Assembly: GCA_964494205.1 (NCBI GenBank)
Contig: CAZBRD010000014.1
Location: forward strand, 75,408-139,407
Direction: 5' to 3'
DNA: 64,000 bases
From: JBBTCX01 sp964494205
Lineage (GTDB): Bacteria > Planctomycetota > Phycisphaerae > UBA1845
The notes under the pieces were generated by a model that was given only the letters and a program-made list of their open reading frames with translations, was not told the DNA's origin and did no database searches. Made by a program: the position numbers and the translations under genes. Positions 9,155 to 17,826 of the stretch are shown here, one piece after another; position 1 is the first letter of the stretch; each line of letters begins with the position of its first letter.

Positions 9155-11872
9155 ATGAAAAAAACTGTTCTTTCATCCGCAACATTGATGCTGATGTTTG
9201 CAGTCTGCGTGCCGGTTCTCGCTCAGGACAAGCCGCAGGACAAAGATAAACCGGACTTCCCCAAGTTCGAAGAAGTCACGAAAGACATGAAGACCGTTGA
9301 AGGCTTCATCACGATTTACCGCGACGACAAGAAGGACAAGCTTTTCGCGCGGATTCCAGCCAAGACGCTCGACAAACCGTTCTTGCTCGCGACGTCCATC
9401 GCGCGCGGTCCGGAATATGCCGGATGGCAGTGGGTTGATGCGGCTGTCTATTGGGAGCGCATCGACAAGAAGCTCGTGCTGATGGGCGCGGACCCGCGCT
9501 ACACCAAGGGCAAAGGCTCTACGGTGGAGGACGTCATCGCGCGCACCTACACCGACTCGATTATTCAAACGGTCACGATCGTTACGGAAATCGAAGGTGA
9601 TCCGGTCATCGATCTCGGAAAATTGCTTAAGACGGACTTCGCCCAAATTCGCGAAGCATTCCCAGGAAAGATCGATGCGAGCCTGAGTCGCATCGCCACC
9701 GTCAAGAACTTCGAGAAGAACCTTGAAGTCGACGTCGACCTCGCGGTGAATTCCCCGGGCGGCAATGGCGGCTCGGAAGTCGGCATTCATTACAGCTTCC
9801 ATTATCTGCCTGACAACGGGTTCAAGTCGCGAGAGGCAGATCCGCGAGTCGGTTACTTCCTCACGGTCATGAAAGACTGGACGGCCAATCACAACGACCG
9901 CACGATCTTCAAGCGCTACATCAACCGCTGGGAACTTCGCAAAGCCCAGCCGGATCAGGAAGTGTCCGACGTACGGCCCGAAGATCAGATCGTCTTCTAC
10001 ATCGAGAAGACCGTGCCGGTGAAGTATCGCCGCTATGTCCGCGAGGGCATCGAAGAATGGAACAAGGCGTTTGAAGCCGCGGGTCTTCGCAATGCGGTGG
10101 CTGCGATTCAACAGACAGACACCGTGCACAATGACAAAGACCCGGAAGATGTACGATACAACTTCATTCGCTGGATCGTCACGGGCACGCCGTTCGCCAT
10201 GGGACCGTCGCGCGTGAATCCGTTCACCGGCCAGATTCTCGACGCGGACATCATCTTCGACGACTCGATGATTCGTTCTGTTCTGCACGAGTATGACATC
10301 AGCGGCCCGAAGGCGATTGATTCGAATATCGACTCGACGGTGAGTCAGTTCCTCGCCGAGCATCCGGAATGGAATGACGCATGTGGCCATAATCACCTGT
10401 CTCTTGGCCATACGTCTGCCGAGTACGAAGACGATTCGATTCCCGGAACCCCGACCGGTCTCAAGCAGAAGCCAAGTTGGCTGCCGCAAGGACAGTTTGA
10501 GCCGACTGAGCATCGATGCGACGTCGGAATCGGAATGGTGCGCGAGTTGGCCATGGCCACGTTCCAGGCTGCGCAAGCCGGTCGCGATCTGCCGGAGGAA
10601 TACATCGGGCAGGCGATCAAAGAAACGATCATGCACGAGGTCGGCCACACGCTGGGCCTGCGACACAATTTCAAAGCAAGCAGTTGGCAGAAGCTCAAGG
10701 ATGGCCACGTAGCGGGCGACTTCACGAAGCCGACCACTGCCAGCGTCATGGACTACAATCCATACACTTTTGCCGACAACAAGGCAGAGCAGGGATCGTT
10801 CGCCACGCCGACTCTGGGCCCGTATGACATTTGGGCGATTGAGTACGGCTACAAGGAATTCGTCAAGAAGGATGGCGAAGGCCAGCCGAAGGACGAGAAG
10901 GAAATGCTGCGTAAGATCGCATCGCGCTGCACCGAGCCGGGACTCGACTATGCGACGGACGAGGACACTTCGGATGTGTACCCCGACCCGCGCGTCAATC
11001 GCTGGGACGATGGCCGTGAGCCGATGGAGTTCGCAACCGATCGCATAAACGCTGTCGACAAGTTGTGGAAGGACGGGCTCGACTGGTCGGTGAAAGACGG
11101 CGCGAGCCTGAACAAGGCGCGCCGCGTGTTCAACACGCTGCTCAATCAATACGGTTTCGCCGCCCGCATCGCCGCACGAAACGTCGGCGGGCAGTATGTG
11201 TATCGCGATCACAAGGGCGATCCGAATGAACGTCCTGCACGCGTGCCGGTCCCCCCTGCCGAGCAACGTGCTGCTCTGAAGTTTCTTGCTGACACAGTCT
11301 TCTCGGACAAGAGCTTCCAGTTCTCGACGACCTTGTTGAATGCGCTTGCACCGGGTCGCTGGTCGCACTGGGATTCAGACGCGATGGACAGCGAGCTCAC
11401 GCTCGACGTGCATGATCGTGTACTTACGGTTCGAATGCGGGTGTTGTTCCTGCTGATGAACCCGTTCACGATCAATCGAATCTACGACACTCAGATTCAC
11501 AACGGCGAAGACGTGCTCACCGTACCTGAGTTGTTCCGGACTGTCAGCGGAACTGTTTGGTCCGAACTGTCCGCCGACGGCAAAGGCGACGGCAAGTTTA
11601 CGAATCGCAAGCCGTTCATCTCCAGCTATCGTCGCGCGTTGCAGCGCGGTCACGCACAGCGATTGATCGCGATCTCTTTGAGTCAACCTGGCGCGACACT
11701 CTATGCCGACCCACATGCGGTTTCGCGAATGGCGCTGAAGGACTTGGGCGCGTCGATTCAAAAGACGCTCAAGGATCGCGGCGACAGACTCGACGACGCA
11801 TCGCGTGCGCATCTTGAGGACACTAACCGTCGTATCAAGGAAGCACTCGAAGCCGAGTATGAACTGCGGTAG
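9155..11872 (+). CDS. Secreted zinc-dependent metalloprotease, DUF5117/DUF4953 type (paralog 2)
   Basis: 905 residues. AAGGAG lies 8 bases before the ATG at 9155; an ATG at 9149 is an alternative. The signal peptide is MKKTVLSSATLMLMFAVCVP then VLAQ. It is strongly similar throughout to the upstream gene (for example FPKFEEVTKD, VFYIEKTVPVKYRRYVREGI, GRWSHW-x-SDAMD). The zinc site HEVGHTLGLRHNF begins at residue 494 and SVMDYNP follows as the Met-turn. An insert of about 50 residues before the active site (around residues 410-460) is absent from paralog 1. Tandem duplication with functional divergence is the simplest reading. A rho-independent terminator follows. Confidence 0.9.
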   Translation: MKKTVLSSATLMLMFAVCVPVLAQDKPQDKDKPDFPKFEEVTKDMKTVEGFITIYRDDKKDKLFARIPAKTLDKPFLLATSIARGPEYAGWQWVDAAVYWERIDKKLVLMGADPRYTKGKGSTVEDVIARTYTDSIIQTVTIVTEIEGDPVIDLGKLLKTDFAQIREAFPGKIDASLSRIATVKNFEKNLEVDVDLAVNSPGGNGGSEVGIHYSFHYLPDNGFKSREADPRVGYFLTVMKDWTANHNDRTIFKRYINRWELRKAQPDQEVSDVRPEDQIVFYIEKTVPVKYRRYVREGIEEWNKAFEAAGLRNAVAAIQQTDTVHNDKDPEDVRYNFIRWIVTGTPFAMGPSRVNPFTGQILDADIIFDDSMIRSVLHEYDISGPKAIDSNIDSTVSQFLAEHPEWNDACGHNHLSLGHTSAEYEDDSIPGTPTGLKQKPSWLPQGQFEPTEHRCDVGIGMVRELAMATFQAAQAGRDLPEEYIGQAIKETIMHEVGHTLGLRHNFKASSWQKLKDGHVAGDFTKPTTASVMDYNPYTFADNKAEQGSFATPTLGPYDIWAIEYGYKEFVKKDGEGQPKDEKEMLRKIASRCTEPGLDYATDEDTSDVYPDPRVNRWDDGREPMEFATDRINAVDKLWKDGLDWSVKDGASLNKARRVFNTLLNQYGFAARIAARNVGGQYVYRDHKGDPNERPARVPVPPAEQRAALKFLADTVFSDKSFQFSTTLLNALAPGRWSHWDSDAMDSELTLDVHDRVLTVRMRVLFLLMNPFTINRIYDTQIHNGEDVLTVPELFRTVSGTVWSELSADGKGDGKFTNRKPFISSYRRALQRGHAQRLIAISLSQPGATLYADPHAVSRMALKDLGASIQKTLKDRGDRLDDASRAHLEDTNRRIKEALEAEYELR

Positions 11873-11904
11873 TCACCGCTGAACCAACTCTAAGGTAGTT
11901 CTTG

Positions 11905-11939
11905 GCCCCCGCGCGATGGAAGTCGTTGCGGGGGCTTTT
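11905..11939 (+). terminator. Rho-independent terminator after the protease pair
   Basis: GCCCCCGC and GCGGGGGC form an 8-bp GC-rich stem with a 15-base loop, followed directly by TTTTC. It starts 33 bases after the stop codon of the second protease. Confidence 0.85.
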
Positions 11940-12078
11940 CTTAACAAAAGACACCTCACTTCCCCCACTCAATCAAATCTCTTTTCTTGAGCCTTACTCA
12001 TTGACAGAACCGACACCTGAGCGGTTTACTGAACGCATGGAACGAAGGTCCATTCATGTCTATTGAAAGGAGAATGCC

Positions 12079-12603
12079 ATGATCCGATCCAAAGTCATCG
12101 TCCCCGTCGTTATCGTCGCAGCGTTTCTTGTGGGAAACTGGTGGGCAGCCGCGGAAGACAAGAAGCAACCCGTGGAACAGGAACGTGCTGTCACAGAGAA
12201 GGAAGTTCCCGAGGTTGCTCTGGCTGCGCTCAAGAAACTGTCGGGCGGAGCTGCCTTTACTGAATTCGCCGAGGAGATTGAGCACGGACAGAAGTATTTT
12301 GAAGGGTCCTGGAAGGGACCGGATGGCAACGTCGACGCGCTGGTGACTGAGGCCGGTGACGTCGTTGAGATTGAAGAGAAAATGCCGGCGACAAAGATTC
12401 CGGCAGGGGTTCGAGCGGCTGCGGAGAAGACTGCGGGCAAGGACGCCAGCATGTCGTTCGAGCGGAAGACCGTGTACATGTACGAAATCCACTACAAGAA
12501 AGACGGCAAGACCCACGAGGCGATTTTCACCGCTGACGGGCGCACGTTCCACGAAGAAGGTCAGGACGGCGAAAAGGGTGAAGAGGAAGAAGAAAAGCCA
12601 TAA
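12079..12603 (+). CDS. Secreted PepSY-like protein
   Basis: 174 residues from an ATG with GAAAGGAG upstream. The N-terminus is a signal or anchor segment (VIVPVVIVAAFLVGNWWAAA). Two similar segments follow, each with a PEVALAALKKL/PAGVRAAAEKTA helix and a beta pattern (FEGSWKGPDGNVDALVTEAG; YEIHYKKDGKTHEAIFTADG), the layout of PepSY-like (DUF2874-type) modules. The tail is very acidic (GEEEEEKP). These domains are often regulators or inhibitors of secreted enzymes. Placement just after two secreted proteases invites that idea, but a terminator separates them. The 3' end overlaps the convergent gene at 12527-14083 by 77 bases. Confidence 0.7.
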   Translation: MIRSKVIVPVVIVAAFLVGNWWAAAEDKKQPVEQERAVTEKEVPEVALAALKKLSGGAAFTEFAEEIEHGQKYFEGSWKGPDGNVDALVTEAGDVVEIEEKMPATKIPAGVRAAAEKTAGKDASMSFERKTVYMYEIHYKKDGKTHEAIFTADGRTFHEEGQDGEKGEEEEEKP

Positions 12604-14083
12604 CGCCACTCGCGAATATCATCGCTGATAAGGTCGATGGGCCGCAGGGAGTGGATGCCGGAATGGTGTCCACTCCTGATTCATTACCATCGTCGGTGCC
12701 ATCATCCGGCACTTCCGCTACGGCCAATGAATACGCAAGACGCTTGACTTGGCCTGAATATAGCTCGGTCCAATAGAGCGCGCCGTCGGGGCCGACTGCG
12801 AGGTCGACCGGCCCGCCTTCGAGTTGCGCGAACAGTGAATGATCAGCGATCTGATTTTCTGAGAGTTGAGCGCGAAAGATGGCCTGACTCACGAAGTCGA
12901 TATGAAACAAATCGCCGCGATACTCTGCTGGAAACGCCTCACCTTCGTAGACCACACAACCCGCGATCGATGAGCCTTCATTGTGGTACGCAACGAGTGG
13001 AGCCACAAATCCGGCTGTCAGGTCGAGCGACATTCCCTCATCCATCGGCCAGCCGTGGTTTGATCCGGCGGTCGCGAGGTTGATCTCCTCGAATCGCTCG
13101 TCGCCCGACGAGCCAACGTCCATCACGAACATGCGTCCGTCGTTCGCGAAGCAGAATCGGAATGGATTGCGGAAGCCGGATGCGTAGACCGCTCGCGGCG
13201 CGCCGGTCGGCGTGGCATAAGGGTTATCATCCGGCACACTTCCATCTAGGCGCACGCGCGAAACTTTTCCGGACAACGAGGTCAACTGCTGACTCAGCTC
13301 CGGCATTTCGTTGTCGCCGATGGAGAAGTAAAGATGTCGATCCGGACCGACTCGAAGACAACCGCCGTTGTGGTTGCTGCCGGTCGTGGGAAGATTGTCG
13401 ACGATCACGCGCGAATCGACGGCTGTGCCATTTTGATGGGTGAGGCGGATGACACGTTGCTCGCCGCTCGAAACCGTGGCGAAGGCGTAGACGTAACCGT
13501 TTTCTTCAAAGTCGGGATCGATCGCGAGGCCGAGCAAGCCGCTTTCGGAGACGGTGTAGACCTCGAGTTGTGCGAAGGTTTCCGGTTGCAGCACGTTGTT
13601 TTCGACGATTCGGATGGCGCCGCCCTTCTCGGCGATGAACATACGACCGTCGGGCGCGAAGGCGATGGCCAGCGGTTCGGTGAGGCCGGTGGCGACGGTT
13701 GAGACATCGAAGTTTTCTGGGAACGAGGTTTGGGCTAGGGAGATTTGGACGGCCATGAGTACAAGTAACGAAGCGAGCAGGTTACGAAGTCGCGAGGGGA
13801 ACAGATTGATGCGGCGCGACAGCGGAGTTTCTGTTGCTGTATGATTTGGCGAGATCGACCACGGCCAAGCTGACGCTTGACCGTGCCACCCGGATTGAGC
13901 CTGCTTCTTTGGGGGCGGTGACTTGCACGGTGTGTTGCGCGAAACGTGCGTCACGATTGCACACCCGCGTTTTGAGCCTGCGAGGCGGGTTGAATTTTGC
14001 GCGTTTCTGCGCCGCGCAAATCGGAATTCGCTCTGGCGCATGCGAGAACGCAGTTTTTGCAAGGTTTTTTCGATTGAGAACAT
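12527..14083 (-). CDS. Secreted PQQ-type glucose/sorbosone dehydrogenase-like beta-propeller
   Basis: The recognisable protein starts with a signal peptide (LLASLLVLMAVQISLAQ) followed by the six-bladed propeller of the glucose/sorbosone dehydrogenase family (DVSTVATGLTEPLAIAFAPD, then GGAIRIVENN, GSNHNGGCLRVGPD, ASGFRNPFRFCF, GSNHGWP, DLAVGPDGALYWTE). The C-terminus has a hydrophobic stretch (CGPSTLSAMIFASGVMAFLL) followed by basic residues, possibly an anchor. The start is uncertain. The ATG at 14083 has no ribosome site and its extra ~90 residues cross an interspersed repeat; the only nearer ATG (13756) lies inside the signal peptide. A non-ATG start near 13800 is likely. Substrate and cofactor are not determined. 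Confidence 0.75.
   Translation of the reverse strand: MFSIEKTLQKLRSRMRQSEFRFARRRNAQNSTRLAGSKRGCAIVTHVSRNTPCKSPPPKKQAQSGWHGQASAWPWSISPNHTATETPLSRRINLFPSRLRNLLASLLVLMAVQISLAQTSFPENFDVSTVATGLTEPLAIAFAPDGRMFIAEKGGAIRIVENNVLQPETFAQLEVYTVSESGLLGLAIDPDFEENGYVYAFATVSSGEQRVIRLTHQNGTAVDSRVIVDNLPTTGSNHNGGCLRVGPDRHLYFSIGDNEMPELSQQLTSLSGKVSRVRLDGSVPDDNPYATPTGAPRAVYASGFRNPFRFCFANDGRMFVMDVGSSGDERFEEINLATAGSNHGWPMDEGMSLDLTAGFVAPLVAYHNEGSSIAGCVVYEGEAFPAEYRGDLFHIDFVSQAIFRAQLSENQIADHSLFAQLEGGPVDLAVGPDGALYWTELYSGQVKRLAYSLAVAEVPDDGTDDGNESGVDTIPASTPCGPSTLSAMIFASGVMAFLLPLHPFRRPDLLRGTCARQR
13862..13897. repeat. Interspersed repeat, copy 2
   Basis: Holds CTTGACCGTGCCACCCG as at 5782-5809, preceded by an extra CGGCCAAGCTGA. 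It lies in the doubtful N-terminal extension of the propeller gene, which argues that the extension is not coding. Confidence 0.55.
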
Positions 14084-14159
14084 TTTTTCGCGCAGATTGG
14101 GCGGGAAGTGTCGGACGTGTGTGAACTGGGTTGATTCTGTTGGAAGAGATCGATGGTCA

Positions 14160-14915
14160 TAGGAGTTTCTCCGGACGAGATTCCATCTTCAATAACGTCA
14201 TCGGTGATCGGTAGATTCTTATTGCCGATGGTGCGCCACCCCTTCGGGGTTAGTTGGGCGAGGATTCACGTGTCCACGGGTTTCGTTCGCCTACGGCGAA
14301 CTCCACCCGTGGCTAGCAATCTGCGCTCCTTCGGAGCTAGATCGCCGGTTAGGAAGTCATCGCGAGATATTCATGGTTAACTCCGCTTTGGTCACTCGTT
14401 TCTTGGATTACGCCGACCCCTTCAGGGTCGCAATGCCAAGCGATGGCACCTATCCGGGGGTCTCGGCTTCGCTCGACCCCCGGCTACTTTCTCGCAGCCT
14501 TGCAGGCTGCAATGGAAAGTCATGCGCATCTCGAAAATCGACGCATGCTCCAGTCGTACCTATGCGTCTTGAAAGCCGTTGGCGAACGGTTCAATTGTGC
14601 ATAGACATCTCGAGAATTGTCGACGCACGGTTCATTCGTGACTAAGCATCTCGAAGATTTTCAGGGCACGGTTCAGTCGTGCCTACGGCACTATTCACTT
14701 GATCATCCACTCTTTACCCAGCACTTCGTGCTGGGCTATTCTCAGTTCGTCCCTGACAGGACGAGCGTATTCGCGCAGGCAATCGTTGGATTGCGCATGA
14801 TGCACTGCTCATAGAGCAGTGGCACACACCGAACTCCACCCGTGGCCACAGCCCTTCTCTCTTTCGGAGCTGCATAGCTGCTACCGGAAAGTTTTTCGTC
14901 ACTTGCATTTGCAAG
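14160..14915. repeat. Island of palindromes (hairpin-forming repeats)
   Basis: A ~750-base non-coding island downstream of the DUF1501 gene, built from perfect palindromes separated by a few bases. Examples: ACCCC-TTC-GGGGT at 14238-14250; a nested pair with outer arms CCACGGGT/ACCCGTGG (14274-14312) around TTCGCC-TAC-GGCGAA (14286-14300); GCTCC-TTC-GGAGC at 14325-14337; arms CCGGGGGTC/GACCCCCGG at 14454-14483; GCAGCC/GGCTGC at 14494-14510; arms CCCAGCAC/GTGCTGGG at 14717-14735; and CACTGCTC-ATA-GAGCAGTG at 14803-14821. GAACTCCACCCGTGGC occurs twice (about 14298 and 14831). No ORF in it looks real. Confidence 0.8.
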
Positions 14916-14920
14916 CATGT

Positions 14921-16123
14921 CTATCTGAACAAGGTCGAACCGACTTGTTCGTCGTAGGTTTCGCCGTCGTATTGGAAGATCGGGCGCGGGTCGAAGCCGA
15001 GCCAGTCGCGGATGCACGAGCCGAACACCGCGCGGAAATCCACGTAATACGGTAGCGAATCCTCGTTGATGTCGGCGGTGCTGACCGCTTGGCCGTGCAG
15101 ACCGCCGTTGACGCTCGGGCCCGCCAGAATCATGTGGCCGCCGTAGCCGTGGTCGGTGCCCGGGCTGCCGTTTTCTTCGTTGCGACGACCGAACTCGGTG
15201 TAGAAGCAGATGCACGTGCGCTCCCACATGCCGAGGTTCTTGATGTCGTTGACGAACTGCTCGAAGTGATTGTTGATGCGCGGGAACAGTTCGTTGTTCG
15301 CGTCTACCTGCGAGCCGTGGGTATCGAAACCGCCGTACTTCACCTTGAGAATCTGCGTTCCGAGATTGGCTGAGGCGAGCTGAGCCGCGCGGAAAAATTC
15401 GCCACGTGCGTCGCCGGTTGATTCGAATGCTTCCGTACGTGAACGAATTTCTTCGCCGCGGGTGTCGATGCGGTTGAAGGCGTCGGCGATCGCTTGTTGC
15501 ATCGGGGTTCGATCTCGCTGCACGCGCGACAGTCTCCCGAATGCGTCGTGGGCTGCCTGGCGATAGGTCTGGTCGGGGTAGCCGTAGTTTCGCGGGTCGC
15601 CGATTGTGTTCGTGTCGAGCACGCCGAATGGTTCGTCGAAGTACATCTTGCGAAGACGCTCGTACCAAGTCTGATTCGATCCGCCGGCTGACGCGAGGTT
15701 TCGCAGACCATATTCGTAAATGTCCTGACTCTCGAAGTGCGAGCCGTTGGCATTGGGATAAGCGACCTGCTGCACGATCGCGAGCTGACCTTGCGTGTAG
15801 AGTTCGCTGAAGTACGGGAACAGGTTGTTGATGCCGACATCCGGATGGTCCGAGAGCGGCGTCACCTGATCCTGTGAGAGTGCGAGGACTGGTCGTTTGC
15901 TGCGATAGGCTGCGTTGCCGAAGGGAGCGAGGAAGCTCAGTGCGTCCATGCCGCCGTCGAGCTGGCAGAGCACGAGAAGATTGCCCGTGCCGCCGCCGGA
16001 TTGGGCGAACGTCGAAGCCACCATGTTGAGGATGGGGTCGGCGAAGGCCATCGCGCCGACGCCTGCGCCGGTCTTGCTCAAGAAACTACGACGCGTCATT
16101 TTGCAATCACGACATTCGCTCAT
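14921..16123 (-). CDS. DUF1501 family protein (Tat-exported, sulfatase/phosphatase-like)
   Basis: The start at ATG 16123 (MSECRDCKMTRRSFLSKTG) has GAGGAG 9 bases upstream; a longer frame to 16183 lacks one. The N-terminus is a twin-arginine signal (TRRSFLSKTGAGVGAMAF). The 400-residue body has the DUF1501 hallmarks: LLVLCQLDGGMDALSFLAPF near residue 45, SHFESQDIYEYG, TSTEFGR-like CFYTEFGRRNEE and TDHGYGGHMILAG near residue 320. DUF1501 proteins share the alkaline-phosphatase/sulfatase fold. In planctomycetes they pair with DUF1800 or DUF1553 proteins, here the gene at 16279-17826 just upstream. Substrate unknown. Confidence 0.9.
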   Translation of the reverse strand: MSECRDCKMTRRSFLSKTGAGVGAMAFADPILNMVASTFAQSGGGTGNLLVLCQLDGGMDALSFLAPFGNAAYRSKRPVLALSQDQVTPLSDHPDVGINNLFPYFSELYTQGQLAIVQQVAYPNANGSHFESQDIYEYGLRNLASAGGSNQTWYERLRKMYFDEPFGVLDTNTIGDPRNYGYPDQTYRQAAHDAFGRLSRVQRDRTPMQQAIADAFNRIDTRGEEIRSRTEAFESTGDARGEFFRAAQLASANLGTQILKVKYGGFDTHGSQVDANNELFPRINNHFEQFVNDIKNLGMWERTCICFYTEFGRRNEENGSPGTDHGYGGHMILAGPSVNGGLHGQAVSTADINEDSLPYYVDFRAVFGSCIRDWLGFDPRPIFQYDGETYDEQVGSTLFR

Positions 16124-16140
16124 GGCTTGTACTCCTCTTT

Positions 16141-16269
16141 TTGTGTCGAGAAAGGATTCTCGGTACAGCATTCGGTCTGTCACGACCGGACAGTGTCATT
16201 CCTATTAGTGGCCGCTCCCTCGCGGTCGCGGTTCTGTTTGTGTGCCGAGAAAGGATTCTCAGCACAGCG
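16141..16269. repeat. Pair of hairpin repeats between DUF1800 and DUF1501 genes
   Basis: Two copies of a 24-base hairpin, GTGTCGAGAA-AGGA-TTCTCGGTAC (16142-16165) and GTGCCGAGAA-AGGA-TTCTCAGCAC (about 16241-16264). They differ at arm positions that mostly keep pairing or give G-T pairs. Between them lies GGCCGCTCCCTCGCGGTCGCGG, itself partly palindromic. Confidence 0.65.
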
Positions 16270-16278
16270 TTACGTTTC

Positions 16279-17826
16279 CTATCGCCCCATGACGCGGTCA
16301 TCCATGGCCATCAGGCGGATCATTTCGCGTACGTGGTCGGGTTGGCGTTCCGGGTCTTCGAGGTGGAACGCGAGCCAGCCGTTTTGGTCGAGCACTTCGA
16401 CGTAGATTTCTCGCTCCTCCTCGGTGAGCGGAATGTGGAACACTCCCGCGATGGCGTCGACGATGAGTTCGCGACTTTCACGTTGCGACCATGTGGCCAC
16501 CGCCGGCAGGAGGTGGTACGGCAGATCCTCGGTGTGCTCGGGGCCGTATTCCATGCGACGACGCAATGCGTTCGCACGCGAGATGACCCACTGGTCTTCG
16601 AGCCATGCTTCGTTTTCTTCCCAGCCTTGCACGCCGGGTGGGTTAAGCAGTTCCTGGCCGGCGAAGCGCAGATCGCGAGCGAGGTTATCGAGCACGCCGG
16701 TTTGCGATTCTTCGCTGTAGATGTGCATGTCCAACGTGCGGGCGACGCAGACAACGTGCTCGACCGGCGACGTGATCGATCCGCCGCGTGCCTCTTCCGA
16801 GAACATCGCCTCTGACTGGAGAATGCGGCGGACGAGCGGCTCGATTTCGAAGCCGCCATTCTCGAAGGTTGCTGCTAAGTCTTCGACGACCGAGTCCGAT
16901 GGGTTTTCGTGCACAAACAGTTTGAACAGATTCGTTGCGACGTAGCGGGCGGCTTCCGGTTGATCGAGCGTGAGATCGATGACGGACTGGTAGTTGTAAT
17001 TGTCGGACGAAGCGCGTGTCGGGAAAATCGCCTTCGGCGTTTCGTCGTGATTGAGCAGGTCGTAGATCGGACGTGGGTTTTGGTCCTGTTCGCGGAAGAG
17101 CGTGATGCCGGTGAACGCGCGAGCCCCTTCGCGGATGTCGTCCTCTGTGTAGAGCACGTCGCGGCCAAGCGTGAACAGTTCCCAGAATTCGCGGGCGTAG
17201 TTTTCGTTGGGGCTTTGCTTTGGGCTGTTGGCACCGTCGAGGAAGATGAGCATCAACGGATCGATGGTCAGCTCTTCGAGGAACTGGCGATAATTTCCCA
17301 GTGCATTTCGGCGGAGCATTTCCCAGTGCAGGATCGGCAGGCCTTGGTCGCGATCGCCGAGTACGCGGCGGGCGGTCGCGAAACGATCGTGCCAGAACAT
17401 GGCCATGCGTTCCTGAAGCGGGTTTGGTCCGTCGATGAGATAAACGAGCCAGCGGCGTTGGATGTCGCCTTCGAATGTTTCCGCAAGCGATGTGAGCGCG
17501 GGCGATTCACGATTCGTGGTTAAGAGACTGGCGATGGTGAGCGACAGGCCGTCGTCGACCGCTTGTTGGACTTCTTCCGGTGTGGCGCCGAACGCGGCGC
17601 GGCGGAGAAGATGATAGGCTTCGTCCGACGTGAGTTTCTCGCGATAGGCGCTGGCGGAATTGGATCGGCCGCGAAACTCGCCTTCGTCGCTGACGCCACC
17701 GCCGCCGAAAATTCCGCCGCCGAGTGTGCCTCCCCCACCGCCTGAACCGCCACCCGTTCCGCCGCACCCTGTTAAGACCGTACCGGACAACAACGCACAG
17801 AACCATAATTTCCGGCTGCGTATCAT
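16279..17826 (-). CDS. DUF1800 domain lipoprotein
   Basis: 515 residues; GGGGAG lies about 8 bases before the ATG at 17826. The N-terminus is a lipoprotein signal (LLSGTVLTGCGG), then a Gly-rich linker (GGTGGGSGGGGGTLGGG) and the DUF1800 body: AYHLLRRAAFGATPEEVQ near residue 75, MAMFWHDRF, REFWELFTLG-x-YTEDDI near 215, ARAFTG, and LNPPGVQGWEENEAW near 420. Function is unknown in the family; it is commonly found next to DUF1501, as here (the DUF1501 start is 155 bases downstream). The two products probably act together at the cell surface. Confidence 0.9.
   Translation of the reverse strand: MIRSRKLWFCALLSGTVLTGCGGTGGGSGGGGGTLGGGIFGGGGVSDEGEFRGRSNSASAYREKLTSDEAYHLLRRAAFGATPEEVQQAVDDGLSLTIASLLTTNRESPALTSLAETFEGDIQRRWLVYLIDGPNPLQERMAMFWHDRFATARRVLGDRDQGLPILHWEMLRRNALGNYRQFLEELTIDPLMLIFLDGANSPKQSPNENYAREFWELFTLGRDVLYTEDDIREGARAFTGITLFREQDQNPRPIYDLLNHDETPKAIFPTRASSDNYNYQSVIDLTLDQPEAARYVATNLFKLFVHENPSDSVVEDLAATFENGGFEIEPLVRRILQSEAMFSEEARGGSITSPVEHVVCVARTLDMHIYSEESQTGVLDNLARDLRFAGQELLNPPGVQGWEENEAWLEDQWVISRANALRRRMEYGPEHTEDLPYHLLPAVATWSQRESRELIVDAIAGVFHIPLTEEEREIYVEVLDQNGWLAFHLEDPERQPDHVREMIRLMAMDDRVMGR

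Noticed and set aside
9173..11368. A 731-codon open frame on the minus strand, opposite the second zinc protease
   Set aside because: It has no family motifs, mirrors a strongly conserved protease with HEVGHTLGLRHNF on the other strand, and arises from codon bias of the real gene.
14160..14915. CRISPR array in the palindrome island
   Set aside because: The repeats are palindromes of varying sequence and spacing, not identical direct repeats with regular spacers, and no cas genes are present.
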